From assembly GCA_026874595.1 (NCBI GenBank), contig CM049318.1, positions 60,052,250 through 60,116,249 on the forward strand: a stretch of 64,000 bases of DNA. Direction: 5' to 3'. Below, piece by piece: positions 47,420 to 60,867 of the stretch. The translations under genes were made by a program, and so were the position numbers. The notes under the pieces are model-generated. The model saw only the letters and a list, made by a program, of their open reading frames with translations. It had not been told where the DNA came from and searched no databases. Origin of the DNA: Sipunculus nudus (taxonomy: Eukaryota; Annelida; Sipuncula; Golfingiida; Sipunculidae). The first letter of the stretch is position 1. Every line of letters starts with the position of its first letter.

Positions 47420-50400
47420 TATTTTATGTATGATTTTCTTTAATTATGATTCTTTTTTATCTTAAGACCTGGAATTTGCTTAAAATACTCAAATAACCTC
47501 AAGGATTTTTTTTCTATACTTTAATGATTATTTATGCGAAAATCGTAGTATCATCAGCACACTGTAATATTTTACTCTATATACCATCAGCAGTTATACA
47601 TTTATGCTTTGATCAGACCTTATCACGGTGGCTAATAATTCTATGCATATAATAAATAAAAAAGGTGATAGTGGGCATCCTTGCCGGAGCCCTCCTGTAA
47701 CCAAAAAAAGGGCTAGATCCTTCTATTATTGATCGCACAACCTTAAATATTTTTATTCACTGTTTTAATCATAAAAGTATTATAAATATAATCCCTTTCT
47801 GAGAAGTCGAACGCTTTTCCGAAATCTACTGCCATTAAGAATGTATTTTACTTATTTTCATCAGCATATCTTATGAGACTAGTGTCAGTAGTGATCCAAG
47901 TAATATTTTCACCTATGTATCTGTTTATTTATAAAACTGGTCTGATCTTCGTGGATTAACTCTGGAGAACCAGTTTATATTCTGAGGTTTATGTAATGTT
48001 GTTGTTATCAGTATAAGGTTAAAAAAATGATTAAAGGTATGGTTCTCAGGCACCTCCGGCGTCAATTTTAAACCCCAGCATCACAAATGTTTTATCTTGA
48101 ATTTCAATAGAATCTTACCAGTTTTTAGCTCCAGCCGCTTGGACATTTCTTTCAAGAAGATATATCATACAATTTTAATTTAATTTTTTTTGTTATGTAG
48201 TGCTTTTACTTGTTCAGCAAAATAAGTCCTTAAATCATCACGCTTTTCTCTTATCATTTGAAATTTTTATCGAAACATACAAAAAAATAAAATAACCGCC
48301 CGGCCGCATTGATTTCCGAAAAAAAAAGTGCCTGAGAACCAAACCTCATTTTTTTGCCTAAAATACAGTAAATGGTGTCCTATTTTTCACACAAGTTAAG
48401 TCTTTTCCTTTCTCAGGTTACAAACTTATTATACCCGGACTTTGAGGTACTGAAAATTGACCAACTTTAAAAGAATATTGCAGAGCTTAAATAAAATAAT
48501 GTTTGATGTCATTACAGAAAAATTTGTAAAAATTAACTGCGAGACCATCACTGACAGGGGATTCACCATTTTGAATACTATTTATAACCTTTTCAATAAT
48601 TCATGTTCCTCAATGTAATCAGCCAGTTTTGTATTAATCATAGGTATTTTGTCTGTATATTTTGACAGAAACTTGTTCATGAGACTTAGGCAAATATTTA
48701 TTGGATATGTATAGATGACAATAGACTTTTACTTCTGCCTTTAATATTTCTTTTGGGCCATTTCATATTTTTCATTTTCATTTCATTCATTTTCATTAGT
48801 TTATTTATAATTTTTAGATTATAACTTCGCTTCTTTAAGTTAAGAAAGTAATTAGCTGGCTTTCTCCTTTTTCATACAATCTCATTTTACTTCTCAATAT
48901 GGCTTTATAGATCCCTTTGTTTTTTTTCAGATATATGATTTTCTAAAATGCATGTGATGTATTCCAAACTCTTTTGATCATCATTTGAGAAGTCTAAGTT
49001 TTGTAAACTTTTCATTTCTTTTTCCAGTTCTACTATCTTACATTAATTTTTTACACATACGAAAAAGCCAGTTGCTGTCCCTTTGATAATCATTTTTATC
49101 ATGTCCCTGACTAATGGAGGTCTAGATGGTCCATTATTTCTCTTACTGTGTTTCCTCTGCCTTGTTTAATTATTTATACATAATTCTGGTCTTGCGAAAA
49201 GGAATTATTAAATTTCCAAAAGTTTGGTCCACTAATATTTTTATCTGGTCTTTATACTTAACGTTATACCTTTATGGTCTGTTTTATATCCTGGAACATG
49301 TCTACTTTTGTGTGAGTTCTAATAAATCTAAGGGAAATTAAAAAATAATGCTAGCTCTCTAGGATCGGTTGTTTCGTGACCCAGTATATTTCTTAATGTT
49401 GGTATTATAATGTCGCAAAATGTCAATCATATATGATTCTGTCATCCATTCGTTTCTCTGTTTACGAGCCAGATTATCATAGGAGTGATATCCATCATAT
49501 ATGTTAATTGAAGGTTATAAAACAATATTTCAGTCACCTCCTTTTATAATGTTTTCATTGGATTCATTTTCTCAGATAATAAATTGTTAAAGAATGTCTG
49601 TTCTGAAATATTTGTTGCATACAAATTACATAATGTGAGCCTACTATCATTTAGTGTAAAATCTGAAATAGTATATCTCCCATTGTCATTAGAATATATA
49701 TTATGAATGTCATGTGTCACATGATTTTTTCATCAATGGTTTCCCGAAAAAGATATATCAATGTTCATGTCACAGTGTATGTATCAGGTCATCTTCATTT
49801 AAAATGACAGAGTCCTTATAGGAAAAAAGAAATGATTTAACATTGACTTAATCTAAGGTAAAGTCGCCAGAACGAAGATAGGCGGGTAAACGTCTCTGAC
49901 ATGTAGATCTCCTTAATTGCCGAGAAGGCTCAACATTTACTTGAAGGGAAGGAGCATTATCAGGTGGAGGTATTTATACAGGAGATTGGACCCAGGGGCC
50001 CACGTTATCACACACCATGGAGGTAACTGACGGAATTAAGGATCGGTGCAGATAATACAGGAACATCAATTTGAGTATTAATAAAAATTGGTTCTGAAAT
50101 AGAAAGGTTATCATTTTTTATATTATTAGACATAGAATGCTCAGAATCATCACCATGACAAAAGCATCTGAATCACTTTCAGATTAGAATTCGCTGGGAT
50201 TCTGAGAGCCCTGTACATATCTTAGTTCATTAGTGGTATAAGGATCACGAATATAATCAATCGGTAGGAGAAGATTACGATGTAGCGTAAGGCTACGCGA
50301 GAGATCATCCACAGGCGAGACAACATTAACGGGTATCCCTACTTTCAGTTGCCTTTAACTACATAAACTACATCTCCCCATTTATTTGCCAATATTTGTT

Positions 50401-51620
50401 TTCCGGTAAACGCTACATTCCGAGGTAACACGCGATCACAGACGTCGACTACAGCGCCATGCGACCGGAGGTCGTACAATTTCTTGTGACGGTATTTTGA
50501 AGCGGCGGAAGTTCGGCATCATCATAGACCTGTAATAACCGATCTTTCAAATCAGAAACGTAAGTTCGGTATGTCAGTTGGGATGACGGTTCCCAAAATT
50601 AATTGGAAGTTGAGGGTGACACTCAAACGTTACGTAATACCCGGTAGAATTGTTTTTGGTACACTTGTTGTGTAAGTGGGCCAATTTGATTTTTCCAGTT
50701 GCTCTTTTGTTCATCCTCCAGGATACTCAACATATTTAATAGATAACGATTAATATGAAGCCTTCTACTGTGTTACCCTTGCCATGATAGAGACTTGTCC
50801 CAGACTTCTTTATGCCATAAAAGTGACAGAGTATCAAAGGGATTCGAACTGTCCACCTTATTCACTATGGATTTTACTAGGAAATGCATAGTGGTTTACA
50901 GTTGTACCCAGTAGCATCTTAGCTGATTATTAAGCCTTAGAACTTCGACTTAGACATCGCATATCGAGTAAAATGGTCCGTCATAACGAGCACATGCATT
51001 TTCTACCATTGCAATTCACTGGTACCACCTCACCATCAATGATAACCCGCGCATGCCAGAACTTCACATGGTGTAGTCCCTGTCGCATTTGGACCACAGC
51101 TTTCTTTTACAGGGTATAATGCTTTTTCACTAAGTCTTCCACTAGGGAAGTTGTGGATGAGTGAGCAGTGTAGTCTTGGCCTCGTTTTGCTGTGATTTTA
51201 CCAGCTTGTTTTCTTATGGGCTTGAGTAAAACCTGACCATTATGTGTCTGTGACTGTTTATTGTGGGTTTTCCATTTCTATGTGCATTTTCCATATCATC
51301 CAAAACATGACTTGTTTCATCACAGATAATGAGGCCCTTTTCCTGTATAAATTTAGACCAATATTTTGCAATCTTAACCTTTCTTTTCAGGTATACCTAC
51401 TTATCTGAGGTTATATCCTCTGCTGTTTCTCTCAAAGTTCAATAATTTCTCTGTCATCCTAGTTATTTTTGCACCTTCCTCCTTATTTTCTGCTTTCAGA
51501 GTTTTTATTTCAAGTCTTGGGTAATTGTTTTCCGATTCCATGCTTTGAAATTTTGCCGAGGTTGTCTCAACACTTTCATGCTTGAATTCCAGGCTGTGCA
51601 CTAAGAGTCTATTCTATATT
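47420..51620 (-). pseudogene. Decayed L1-like LINE
   Basis: Minus-strand reading in broken frames shows a LINE in the right order. Coiled-coil ORF1 sequence lies at 51601-51401 (EKLLNFERNSRGYNLR at its end). The linker FWKFNNSFSQDQNYV lies near 49230. RT motifs are VDFGKAFDF (about 47829-47803), GGLRQGCPLSPFLFIICI (about 47690) and CADDTTIF near 47560, where YADD is expected. Many stops and frameshifts; no intact ORF2. The FWKxNNSL linker and RQGCPLSP motif are L1/Tx1-like. Endonuclease residues cannot be placed with confidence. A small inverted-repeat element sits inside it. Confidence 0.75.
48036..48345. mobile_element. 310-bp inverted-repeat element (MITE) inside the LINE
   Basis: The left end GGTATGGTTCTCAGGCAC and the right end, read on the other strand, GGTTTGGTTCTCAGGCAC match at 16 of 18 bases. 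It contains no coding sequence. A 68-bp internally deleted relative lies at 57704-57771. It interrupts RT-linker sequence of the LINE. Confidence 0.7.
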
Positions 51621-53440
51621 TCATTTCAGTATATCTGTTATCTATTGTTGTAAAAAATGCTCTTGATAGCTTCTATAATTGCTCTTAGTGAAGGGTTACA
51701 GTCATTCAGGGCTGCTTGGAATATTTTATAGTTGTGCACATTGGGCATCAACGATACTGACGATAACACTTGCCTGTAATGATTCCTGATCATGCAATTA
51801 TTTCCTCGGCATTATTTGGCCCTTTTTCCATATAATTTTTCATTTTCAAATCCTCACTAACTGATGAGTCTCTTTGCACATAGATCTGATTTTTACATTG
51901 GATTGCTCCAACATTATCGCTCATAAATAATGAAGTTTTTGCAGTGCGCACTGTAGCACGTCCGTCCAGTCGGCCATTGTAAACCGAAGTGTTTGTAATT
52001 ATCGTCCACTAAAATTCGTTAAAAATTCGTCAAAATATGTTCTGAATTGTTTAACGTGGTGTTTCTTACAGACACGCCATCCAAAATAAAATTCCTCGCC
52101 ACCTGGAAAGGTAAAATAACCTTTTTTCAGGCCGTTATGGCATATATTAATATTATAAGATTTGGTAGCGTTTACGTAGTCTTAACACATATGTAATCTT
52201 CCGCCAGAGGTCTCAACTGAAAACGAACCTCTCTTCAGAATGTGCATTTGGTGGGTTGTAGGGACTGTTTGTCCAAACTGTCAAGCTTTAAGATAACAAA
52301 ATTTTTATATTTCAAGGAAATACCTGTTTGTATTTCACATGCGCATGCTTATAAAATGTTATTTATTTCATGAAGCCTTTACCACAAAACAACCATGTTT
52401 ATATAATTTTCCTTTGAACAATTCTTATACAGCGGTTTGAACTGACCGCTTTACTCTTTTTATCACATTTATACCTACGCCTCGGGTGTTTTTAGAACCT
52501 TAGTGCTTTGTTTGAATAGAATTGCAACACCTGCAATCCTTATAACCAGCAGAGCCGTACTCGATTCTGCGCAGTGCGAGTTGTAATTCAAGTTAATGAT
52601 GCATCCTGCTTCGGCAATTGTTTTGCTGAACGTGTAAATCCATGTAACTCAGGAACAACAAGCAACTAACCTTGTTTATCGAACTGGTGCTAGGTAGTAT
52701 TTCTAAAAACAATATCCCGAGAGATACTCCTATCTAATAAGCGCTTCTTTACGGCCAGCCGTTCACTTTAGAAATGCCTCACGAGACTGAAGCAAATTTC
52801 ATCAATTATCCAAAACTAATTGCTCCCACGTGAATTAAAAAAGCTCTCTGGTGTTAATTGTTAATTATTCCCGTCCAGTCTATTAAGATAATCATATTAC
52901 TATCGGGAGATAATGATATCATAGCGAGATAATAAATTTAGTTCGGAAACGATGGGAACGTTTAATGTTAAATGTTAAGACGTGCACTGAATGGTAGTCT
53001 TGATTTTAATGGATTAAAGTGTAAATATGATCATTCACTGATGTCTTTTTATATAGACTTTTACATGCCTGAATCGACACAACTGCAGAAACAATGCTTG
53101 TTTACAGTTACACTGGTTGTCAAAATCTCCTATTTAACATGTATGTGTTAAAATCTGTCAACGTTACTGTGCTGCATTGGGATATCTCAAAAAAGCATCA
53201 TGCCAAAAAGTGTTTGGGCACACGGCACTTTAATAATACTAATAAATAGAATACTATTTCCTGCTAATCAAATATAGCAGCTTACATGCAAGGTATTAAG
53301 GCCTGTCCAAGATCTGGTACATCATCCCAGATCTTACACTCCCTGAAATTTGAAACATATCTTATAATTTTACAACGAAGCACTTATTAAATTGGCCGGT
53401 CGACGGTCTGTCGCATGTTTATGTATAAAACCAATACATA
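51621..53440. other. No gene seen
   Basis: No coding or repeat signal recognised beyond short AT-rich tracts. Confidence 0.5.
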
Positions 53441-53594
53441 AAACCCATGTTTTATTATTTTTCTACGTTTGTAAACAAAGTTTCGAAATGGATATTAGGA
53501 AGGGTTTCAGAAAAAGTAGTAGCAACCCATGGAAAAATTGCGAATTCTGCGCAATCTGGCTCTTTTAAAATCGTCAATGATTATCTAATCAAGT

Positions 53595-53815
53595 TTTGTT
53601 TGGTACACCTGATCGATAGGTTCTACGTAGAACCACTGAAGTTTCTACTCGTTGGACAGAGCAGAGAACCTATCGTGGTTAAGACTAGAACCTTACGTAT
53701 ATATTTTTTTCCTTTTGGAACCTCCCGTGGGTTCTGTCACGAAACTTTATATATTCAATCCAGACCGTCTTTAAAGTTTCATGGAGAACCCTTTTAAGGT
53801 TCTTCACAGTAATCT
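53595..53815. repeat. Cluster of GGTTCT/AGAACC inverted motifs
   Basis: At least four imperfect palindromes of GGTTCT...AGAACC type occur (GGTTCTACGTAGAACC, GAACCT...AGAACC, GGAACCTCCC...GGGTTCT, GAGAACCC...GGTTCTTC). It is probably a small DNA element built from these motifs. An open frame of 116 codons crosses it, but I do not believe it codes. Confidence 0.5.
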
Positions 53816-56150
53816 CAGTGGGACACCCTGCAGAGTCATGTGTTGAACCCCCTTGCATGCATGTGTAGGGTTATATATAAATAATATAGATAAATAAATT
53901 AACTTTATTTATTTTATATGGATTGCTCAACTAGTTATAAAATTGATACAAGGCGCTCTCCATGGCTCGGATGTTGGTGCATGGTATTCGGTTAGGGTGG
54001 AGGTAACCGGAGGATCCGGAGAAAACCGAAAACACAAAAGGTTGTTTAGGGAAGACCTACATTCCCAGGCTATAAAAGCACCAGTGTTTTCTCGTATCAA
54101 ACTCCATGCAGGGGCAAGATATATGAGACAAATGATAGGCATTCATATATAAATCCTCTGTGTGGAGAATGATGTTACGTGTGACCCGCCTATAGCTATA
54201 GTGCATACCGAAATATGTAATAATGTTTTTTTTTATTTATTCATTGTACGAGAACTATATACAAACGGACATATTTAACGATAAAACCCTATGTCATAAT
54301 ATACTAGTATAACGGTTATAGACGCGATAGTAATAGTAATTTATTTTGCTTTATGCATGCTTGTACATAAAAAACACTGGAAAATATAATAAAAGGGATT
54401 TATTTATCAATTGGGCATTGTTTCATCCTTGTACCGCATAGAACAAAACAATAGAAACCGTAGCTATCGGTAATATGTAAGTAGCATAAAATCCTCTATA
54501 GCTTGCTTGAATATATCTCCTAATTATAGACCTCTTGCTGTTATATCGCGGGAGTTCGGCATGCCATCAATCTTCATACCTCCCATTTGGTGGAGTGGTT
54601 ATAAATTACAGAAAAAAACTATTAAACCTTTCCATATAATTCCTTTTAAGCATGAGACTTATAAGGGAATTAAAAAACATTTATAAACCTGCAGGCTGTA
54701 TCACATCAAGTATTTAAATCGCTAGTTGAGCCAACCTTTTTTTTTTTTTTTTTCTTTTACATACTTTCATAAATAGTGCAGTATTTGATCTTGTATTAAA
54801 CAATGATCGCATTTCTAAACAAAGAGAGTGCGTTTATAGCATTGCTCGTACAATCATCAAACCAAGCTTACTGGGTTTTATTAAACTGTATAGCATCAAA
54901 GAGCTGCAGCCAGTTTAGTCCCATGGACCATAAAAGAAGCATTTAAAACAATGCCATAGCATAACTGCCCATTCAACAATGGGATCAACTTACTAACATT
55001 TAAGGAACTTATTTATTGTAAACACCGTAAACAGTGAAACATTTTCGTTTTAAATTTGATCTATTTAGTTTGCAATTTATCATTATTAGGACGATGGAAA
55101 TCCACATTTACTCCTGTTTGATCAATTATCCAATAACTGCCTTCTCAGCAGAGAGAGGAAGCTAAGTACCTTAACAAATTTTTTCCAAAAGTTTTCGATC
55201 TGGGAGACCAATTACACGGTAACTGCGCTAAAGCTCGCTGTAATTACATCTAAGGTGATTTCTTTAATCATCAGATGATACAAGACTTTTATTACATATA
55301 TTCATTCTCTCCCTTCTGACAATATTTGGGGGTTGTTCCCAGCACTTCATAAAACTAAGGACATGAAGGGCATTAATTTGTCTTCCTGAGAGAGAAAAGC
55401 AGAAAACGAGGGCCCTAGGCACGCTTTAAGATACCTTTAAGTACCAATCACCTCCAGATGGAGATGATTCCAGCGATCCCAAATGGAGAGGTAGGGAAAC
55501 CAGCTTCTTTAGTCTGTAATATTGATTTTGCGTCTCAGGGGTCCTTAGGTTTTATGTAAGTAAGCTCCAAAGTCCAAAGAAATTGGATTACTTAGCATGG
55601 AGCGAGCTGATTACGCGGGTATAATAAAAACCTAAGGAAGTGACTGATTTGGTGCAAAGCATGAGAGCGGTTATCTCAAGATCACCACATTACTCGGGGC
55701 CCTCCGTATGTCATGTGGTTCCGTAATGAATGCTTTCTGGGGAGTGTTTGTGTGATCTCCACAGCATAGGACCTCTTTCTGCGACACTTACAGGCTAACT
55801 ATGTGTTGTAAATAACATTGTAGATTAATGTTTCAATGTTTCGTATAAGCTATGGGATAATATATACATGATTTGTCTTATTAACCAATAAAACTAAATA
55901 AATAAAATAAATTTATAAAATAAAAAAAAATAAATTAAATACCTGTATTTAGATATGATACCGGTATAATGATACCAAATTACTGAAATAAATGTTTTAG
56001 ATATGATACCAAGTTAAACCTTGCGGAAAAAATAGTCAGAATTTAATAATTGTATAATCATAGGACTGCCTGATCCCCAAGACCCCCTAATTAAGATTTC
56101 CTGTGTCCTGATTTCCTGAAATAATTCCACGCTTCAAAACCATTAGTTAT
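53816..56150. other. No gene seen
   Basis: Non-coding. A T run lies near 54729-54745. A short direct repeat of TTTAGATATGATACC lies near 55950-56010. Confidence 0.5.
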
Positions 56151-56154
56151 TAGG

Positions 56155-56310
56155 GCCCTGCGCGGGCCGAAAATTCGAGCCCGCCCCGCCCCGTAGTCAC
56201 TATGATTCTTTCAGCCCAAACCCGCCCCGCAAAATTTACTTTCAGCCAGCACCCGCCCCGCATGTTACAAGTTTCCGGCCCGCAGTCTAGCCCGCAAAAT
56301 AGTTTTTAAA
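56155..56310 (+). repeat. CCCGCCCCGC-rich block, possible hAT end
   Basis: AGGGCCCTGCGCGGGCC is followed by repeated CCCGCCCCGC and GGCCCGCA motifs separated by AT-rich spacers. Repeated GC-rich subterminal motifs behind a GGGCCCTGCG end are typical of some hAT elements. The opposite end was not found, so only part is present. Confidence 0.45.
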
Positions 56311-57703
56311 AAGTTTTCAGATCCAAAGGTTTACATATCAAGAATATTTACAGCACATATATTAACCATGCTTATTATTAATATATATGAAACGTTTAAT
56401 GATTGGAATAAAAAATTAATTCAAACACGTTTTAGCAATCATTCAGACCATATTTCATTAAATAAAAACAAGTTTGATTGCATCAATGGATTTAATAAAA
56501 GATGTAATAATTTAACACACCTCATATATGTTTTTTTATATTTTTCAGGGGAAATAAACACACCTTTGGTTTTAGTGTATGTTTCTACTTAAATTTGAAA
56601 AAGTTAATATAATAAATAAATTTCTTTAAAGTATGTGTACCCAAAGTTACCCTTTGGAATAGTATTGGCTAATCACAAGCCATCAAACTACTGAGATGTG
56701 TTGCTGGTTAAAATTTTTCAGTCATAATCTGCTAATTAGACGAAACTGAGAATAATCAGACGGCTAAGAGAGTTAAGGGGTAATCTGACTGATGTGGCTT
56801 TAGGTTCAGGATGTTCATTGAGATAGAATGGTAACAAATTATTTTATTTGTTGCCTACTAGGTTATCATCCAGTAACCGTGCGAGCCTTACTTGTATTCA
56901 TGAGTCAGAAATTCAACAAACTTGCATGGGGATTTACCAATATGTGTAGGTACAACGGAATCTTTCTCACACATGGTAGCTATTGTTAGAAAGTATAAAA
57001 AAATTGTTTGGTTTGATTTATGTCAAGTGCAGTGTACGTGTGAGCGCTATTAAAAATACGAAAATAGTTGCATTTTCACTGAGCCTTACAGTTGGTCCTC
57101 GATGCATGATGTAATGGCACTCTGACGTTGGTCGTAGATTCTTTTATGACATAGTGCCGAAATGGCGCTTCATTCAATGGGATTCAGGGTGACGACATCG
57201 GGATATGACATCTTCATGTCGTTTTATGTCATTTATATGATATCCCATTTCCTTTGTAAGACTATAAGACTGAAAAGCAATCTTATAACATTAGCTGAAT
57301 ATTTGAGAAAAAATATGCTAAAACGGCGTTATCTATTCCTATATCCCGTGAACTTTATTTTAATAAAAATAGGCCAGAAAACGCCGGTCTAAGGGTTCAC
57401 TGGCTGTTCGTTTTGTTCATGTCCACGGGTTTATAACATGCGGGGGGGGGCAAAGAAATCTAAACACATGCAACGAGGACATCCTGAGTCAGATGAACCA
57501 GGGTTTTGAAAAGGACATTTTGCAACAAGTGACCTATCAACCTCTGCACATTTGTACCTAATAATCTTAGATTTCTTGCTTTATCTGTTTGTCAACCTTA
57601 GCACCTGAACCGTGTTTACTTACAGCCTGTAGATAAGTGAGCTCACACATCCACCACAAAGGCGTTTTGAGGCATTTCCTTAAGGCCAAAAAAAAAAATA
57701 AAA
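56311..57703. other. No gene seen
   Basis: AT-rich sequence with short open frames only, and a G run near 57440. Confidence 0.5.
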
Positions 57704-57771
57704 GGTATGGTTCTCAGGCACCGCGCGCATAAATTTAAACCCCTGAAAAAAAGGTGCCTGAGAACCAAACC
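57704..57771. mobile_element. 68-bp deletion derivative of the 48-kb MITE
   Basis: GGTATGGTTCTCAGGCACC at the left and GGTGCCTGAGAACCAAACC at the right enclose about 30 bases. The ends are those of 48036-48345, so almost the entire interior is lost. Confidence 0.75.
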
Positions 57772-58489
57772 AAATAGTACAATGGTATGTTCATAGAGTG
57801 AGCGAGAAATCACATAAATTCTACAGAAAAGGTAGATGAGTATAGCTGCTTTTAAGATTTCGTCCGTTTGTTTTGAAAGAGAAAAAGCTTAGTGGTGTCG
57901 GCATTATGATTATATTAATCTCCTTTGTCCCCATGGTTCAGAGTACTTGATTGTTTCTGTAGTAACCAAGGCGCTTTTGTTACAAGGCTCGTGTGTAGGG
58001 CTTCACATATCAAACAAGGACGATAACAACAGAAACCTGGGCGAAATGTAACGTGACGCACTAACAGAGGAAATGCGGTCGCTCACATGGGGGCAAATAA
58101 AACAAACTTGTTAACAAATAGCTCTTTCTGTTCAGACTGACAACTGGGCCCTTGCCTGCATGTACTAGATTGTGTTCCCCGAAAGACGGACGGCTATTGT
58201 ATCTAGTTGTATTAGATCGTTTACAGGGAAAATCAAATAATTCATTATTAATCATATTAATACCATAATTATGTAAGTCATGTCTATATCTTGTGATAAC
58301 AAGTGACCCATGGGTCATGACGCTCAGCCGACTGACATGTTGATAATATGTCCTTGCACAGATAACCAATTAAGACAGGTGACATCATTGTTCATGCATA
58401 TTAGCTTAAGTTCATCAAGACCCATAAGCACAAAAAAATCTGATGACAATCCAACCAGCCTTTCATGAGGAATCTGGCAATTTGTGTGT

Positions 58490-59998
58490 ATTTTGCATTA
58501 TTTCTTGGGTGTTCAAACATACCCGAAAACTCATAGAATATTGGTCACTGTGACCCAATTTCAGGTTTCTGGGGAGAACTTTTGAGGAAGTCTCAGGATA
58601 TCAAGTAGGAAGAAGCTTGGCCCCATGGTTACGATTTGTACCCTACTTTGATATCAAATTTTCAATTATTCCGGGGGTACTTCAGAGCCCCATAGCTCTG
58701 ACAATACGGGTGACAGAGACCTCATGTCAGGTTTCCAAGGAGACTTTTCATGGGCCTCACAGCATGTCAAGAAAGAAGATTCTAGGTCTAGCCGTTACGA
58801 TTTGTGCCCTGTTAATAGATGACTGCATCTTTAAGGTCTAAAAAATAGATAAAAAAATTTTTAAAAAAATCCTCTCTGGATGTACAGTGAGAAGATTCCA
58901 GGTCAAGCGGTTACGATTTGTGCCCTGTTAACAGATGACGGCATCTTTTGAGGTCTAAAAAATAGAGAAAAAAAACGTAAAAAAAAAAATTCGAAAAAAT
59001 ACAGGAAGCTACACCAGTCTGCAGAAACTGATGTAAAACTCCATGATCATTATCCATGCACAGAATCATGGTGATCAATGGATTAGTATTTCAGATACTC
59101 GAGCTTTTGTATCAAATGTTTCATTTTTGTGGGGGGTCATCAGAGCCCTATAGCTGGAAGAATAAGGATAACAGAGACCTAATTCCAGGTTTCCAAGAAG
59201 ACTTTTCATGGACCTCTCTGGATGTACAGTGAGAAGATTCCGACTTAGTGGTTACGATTTGTGCCCTGTTAACAGATGGCGGCATCTTTTTAGAGGTCTC
59301 AAAAATAGAGAAAAAAAAATCGTTAAAAATCGAAAAAATACAGGTGGCTCCACTCGTCTGCAGAAACTGATGAAACACTCCATGATCGATATCCATGCAA
59401 AGAATCGTGGTGAGCAATGCAATAGTTTTTCAGATATTTGAGCTTTTGTTTCAAATTTTTCATTATTATGGGGGGTACTTCAGAGCCCCATAGCTTGAAG
59501 AAGTTGGGTAACAGAGACTTAATTCAAGGTTTCTAAGAAGACTTTGCAGGGACCTCTCACGATGTAAAGTGAGAAGATTCCAGGTCCAGTGGTTACAATA
59601 TGTGCCCTGTTAACAGATGACGGCATCTTTTGAGGTCTCAAAAATAAAGAAAAAAATGTAAAAATCGAAAAAATACAGGTGGCTCCACCAGTCTGCAGAA
59701 ACTGATGAAATACTCCATGATCAAAATTCATGCAAAGAATCATGGTGATCAATGAATTAGTTGTTCAGATATTTGAGCTTTTGTATCAAATTTTTCATTA
59801 TTTATGGGGGGGGGGGTACTTCGAAGCCCAATAGCTTGAAGAATATGGGTAACAGAGACTTAATTTCAAGGTTTCCAAGGAGATTTTTCATGGACCTCAC
59901 AGCATGTCAAGAAAGAAGATTCTAGGTCTCTCTGGATGTAAAGTTAGAAGATTCCAGGTCTAGTGGTTACGATTTGTGCCTTGTTAATGGACAGACGG
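58490..59998 (+). repeat. Tandem satellite, ~340-bp unit, about four copies
   Basis: Units share CAGAGCCCCATAGCT, AGGTTTCCAAGGAGACTTTT, GGATGTACAGTGAGAAGATT, GGTTACGATTTGTGCCCTGT and GCAGAAACTGATG. Unit starts near 58685, 59143, 59485 and 59823 give spacings of about 458, 342 and 338; the first is longer because of an internal partial repeat near 58870-58960. The array ends in a GGACGGACGG run. Confidence 0.85.
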
Positions 59999-60061
59999 GC
60001 GGTCGGCCGGACGGCCGGACGGACGACGGACAAAGAGTGGTCGCTATAGCTCAGATGACTA

Positions 60062-60756
60062 ATGGGGCTGTCCCACTTAGGCGACTCTACAGGCGACTAC
60101 AGGCGACCAGGCTGTCGCCTCATGGTCGCCGGGTGGTCGCCTGTATGGTCTCCTGTGGTCGCCTGAAGTCGCCCCAAGACGCTTGACCTAGAAGCTGTCG
60201 CCTCTGGATTTTCAACATGTTCAAAATTCTCAGGCGACAGCTTTTTTGTCGCCAGTGAGCGTAGCCTGTCTTCTTTTGGCGTAGGTGCTGTCGTAGGCTG
60301 TCGCCAGCTGACGCGGGTTGTCGTAGGTCCTGTCGTAGGCTGTCGCCAGGTGACGCGGGTTGTCGTGTGTGTTGTCGCGGGCTGTTGTTACTTGAAACAA
60401 GGCCCATCCTTGTGTCCGGCTCCTCACATAGCATACGGAAGAGAATCGTCGAAGCTTGTCGCGGTAGGACGAAGCAAGAATTCTGGTGTCGTAGGTTGTC
60501 GCCAGTGTGTTCTTGGGTTGTCGTAGATGAGGTCGTAGGTTGTCGTAAGTGATTGTTCTTTGTCGCGGCGACTGTATCGCCGGTCGTCGGCAGCTTGTCG
60601 TAGCTTGTCGACAGACAGTCGCCAGCCATTTGTAGCTTGTCGTAGACTATTGTCGTACCGGAGGTCCTGTCGCCTGTTTTTTTTTTGGGCGACCATGAGG
60701 CGATAGCCTGGTCGCCTGTAGTCGCCTCTAGAGTCGCCTAAGTGGGACAGCCCCAT
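60062..60756. mobile_element. 695-bp long-inverted-repeat element (TA target)
   Basis: The first ~70 bases (ATGGGGCTGTCCCACTTAGG onward) and the last ~70 are inverted copies with few differences. TA flanks both sides (60060-60061 and 60757-60758), consistent with a TA target duplication. The interior is built of repeated GTCGTAGGCTGTCGCC-type motifs, partly in tandem at 60280-60400. It interrupts the sequence CTATAGCTCAGATGAC...AGTCAACTGAGC. Open frames on either strand are by-products of the repeats. No transposase. Confidence 0.8.
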
Positions 60757-60867
60757 TACAGTCAACTGAGCTAAAAAACGAAGGTAACACTAGCCCTGTA
60801 TGTTACACAGATACAGGTTTATTAGCACATCTGACTTTGAGTCTTGCCTAGCAGCAGCGATGAGGCT

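Noticed and set aside
53447-53797. 116-codon open frame on the plus strand
   Set aside because: It runs through a cluster of short inverted motifs, has no recognisable domain and no splice or promoter context.
60120-60765. Several long overlapping open frames on the minus strand (up to 169 codons)
   Set aside because: They arise from GC-rich short repeats inside the inverted-repeat element, and their residues simply echo the repeat unit.
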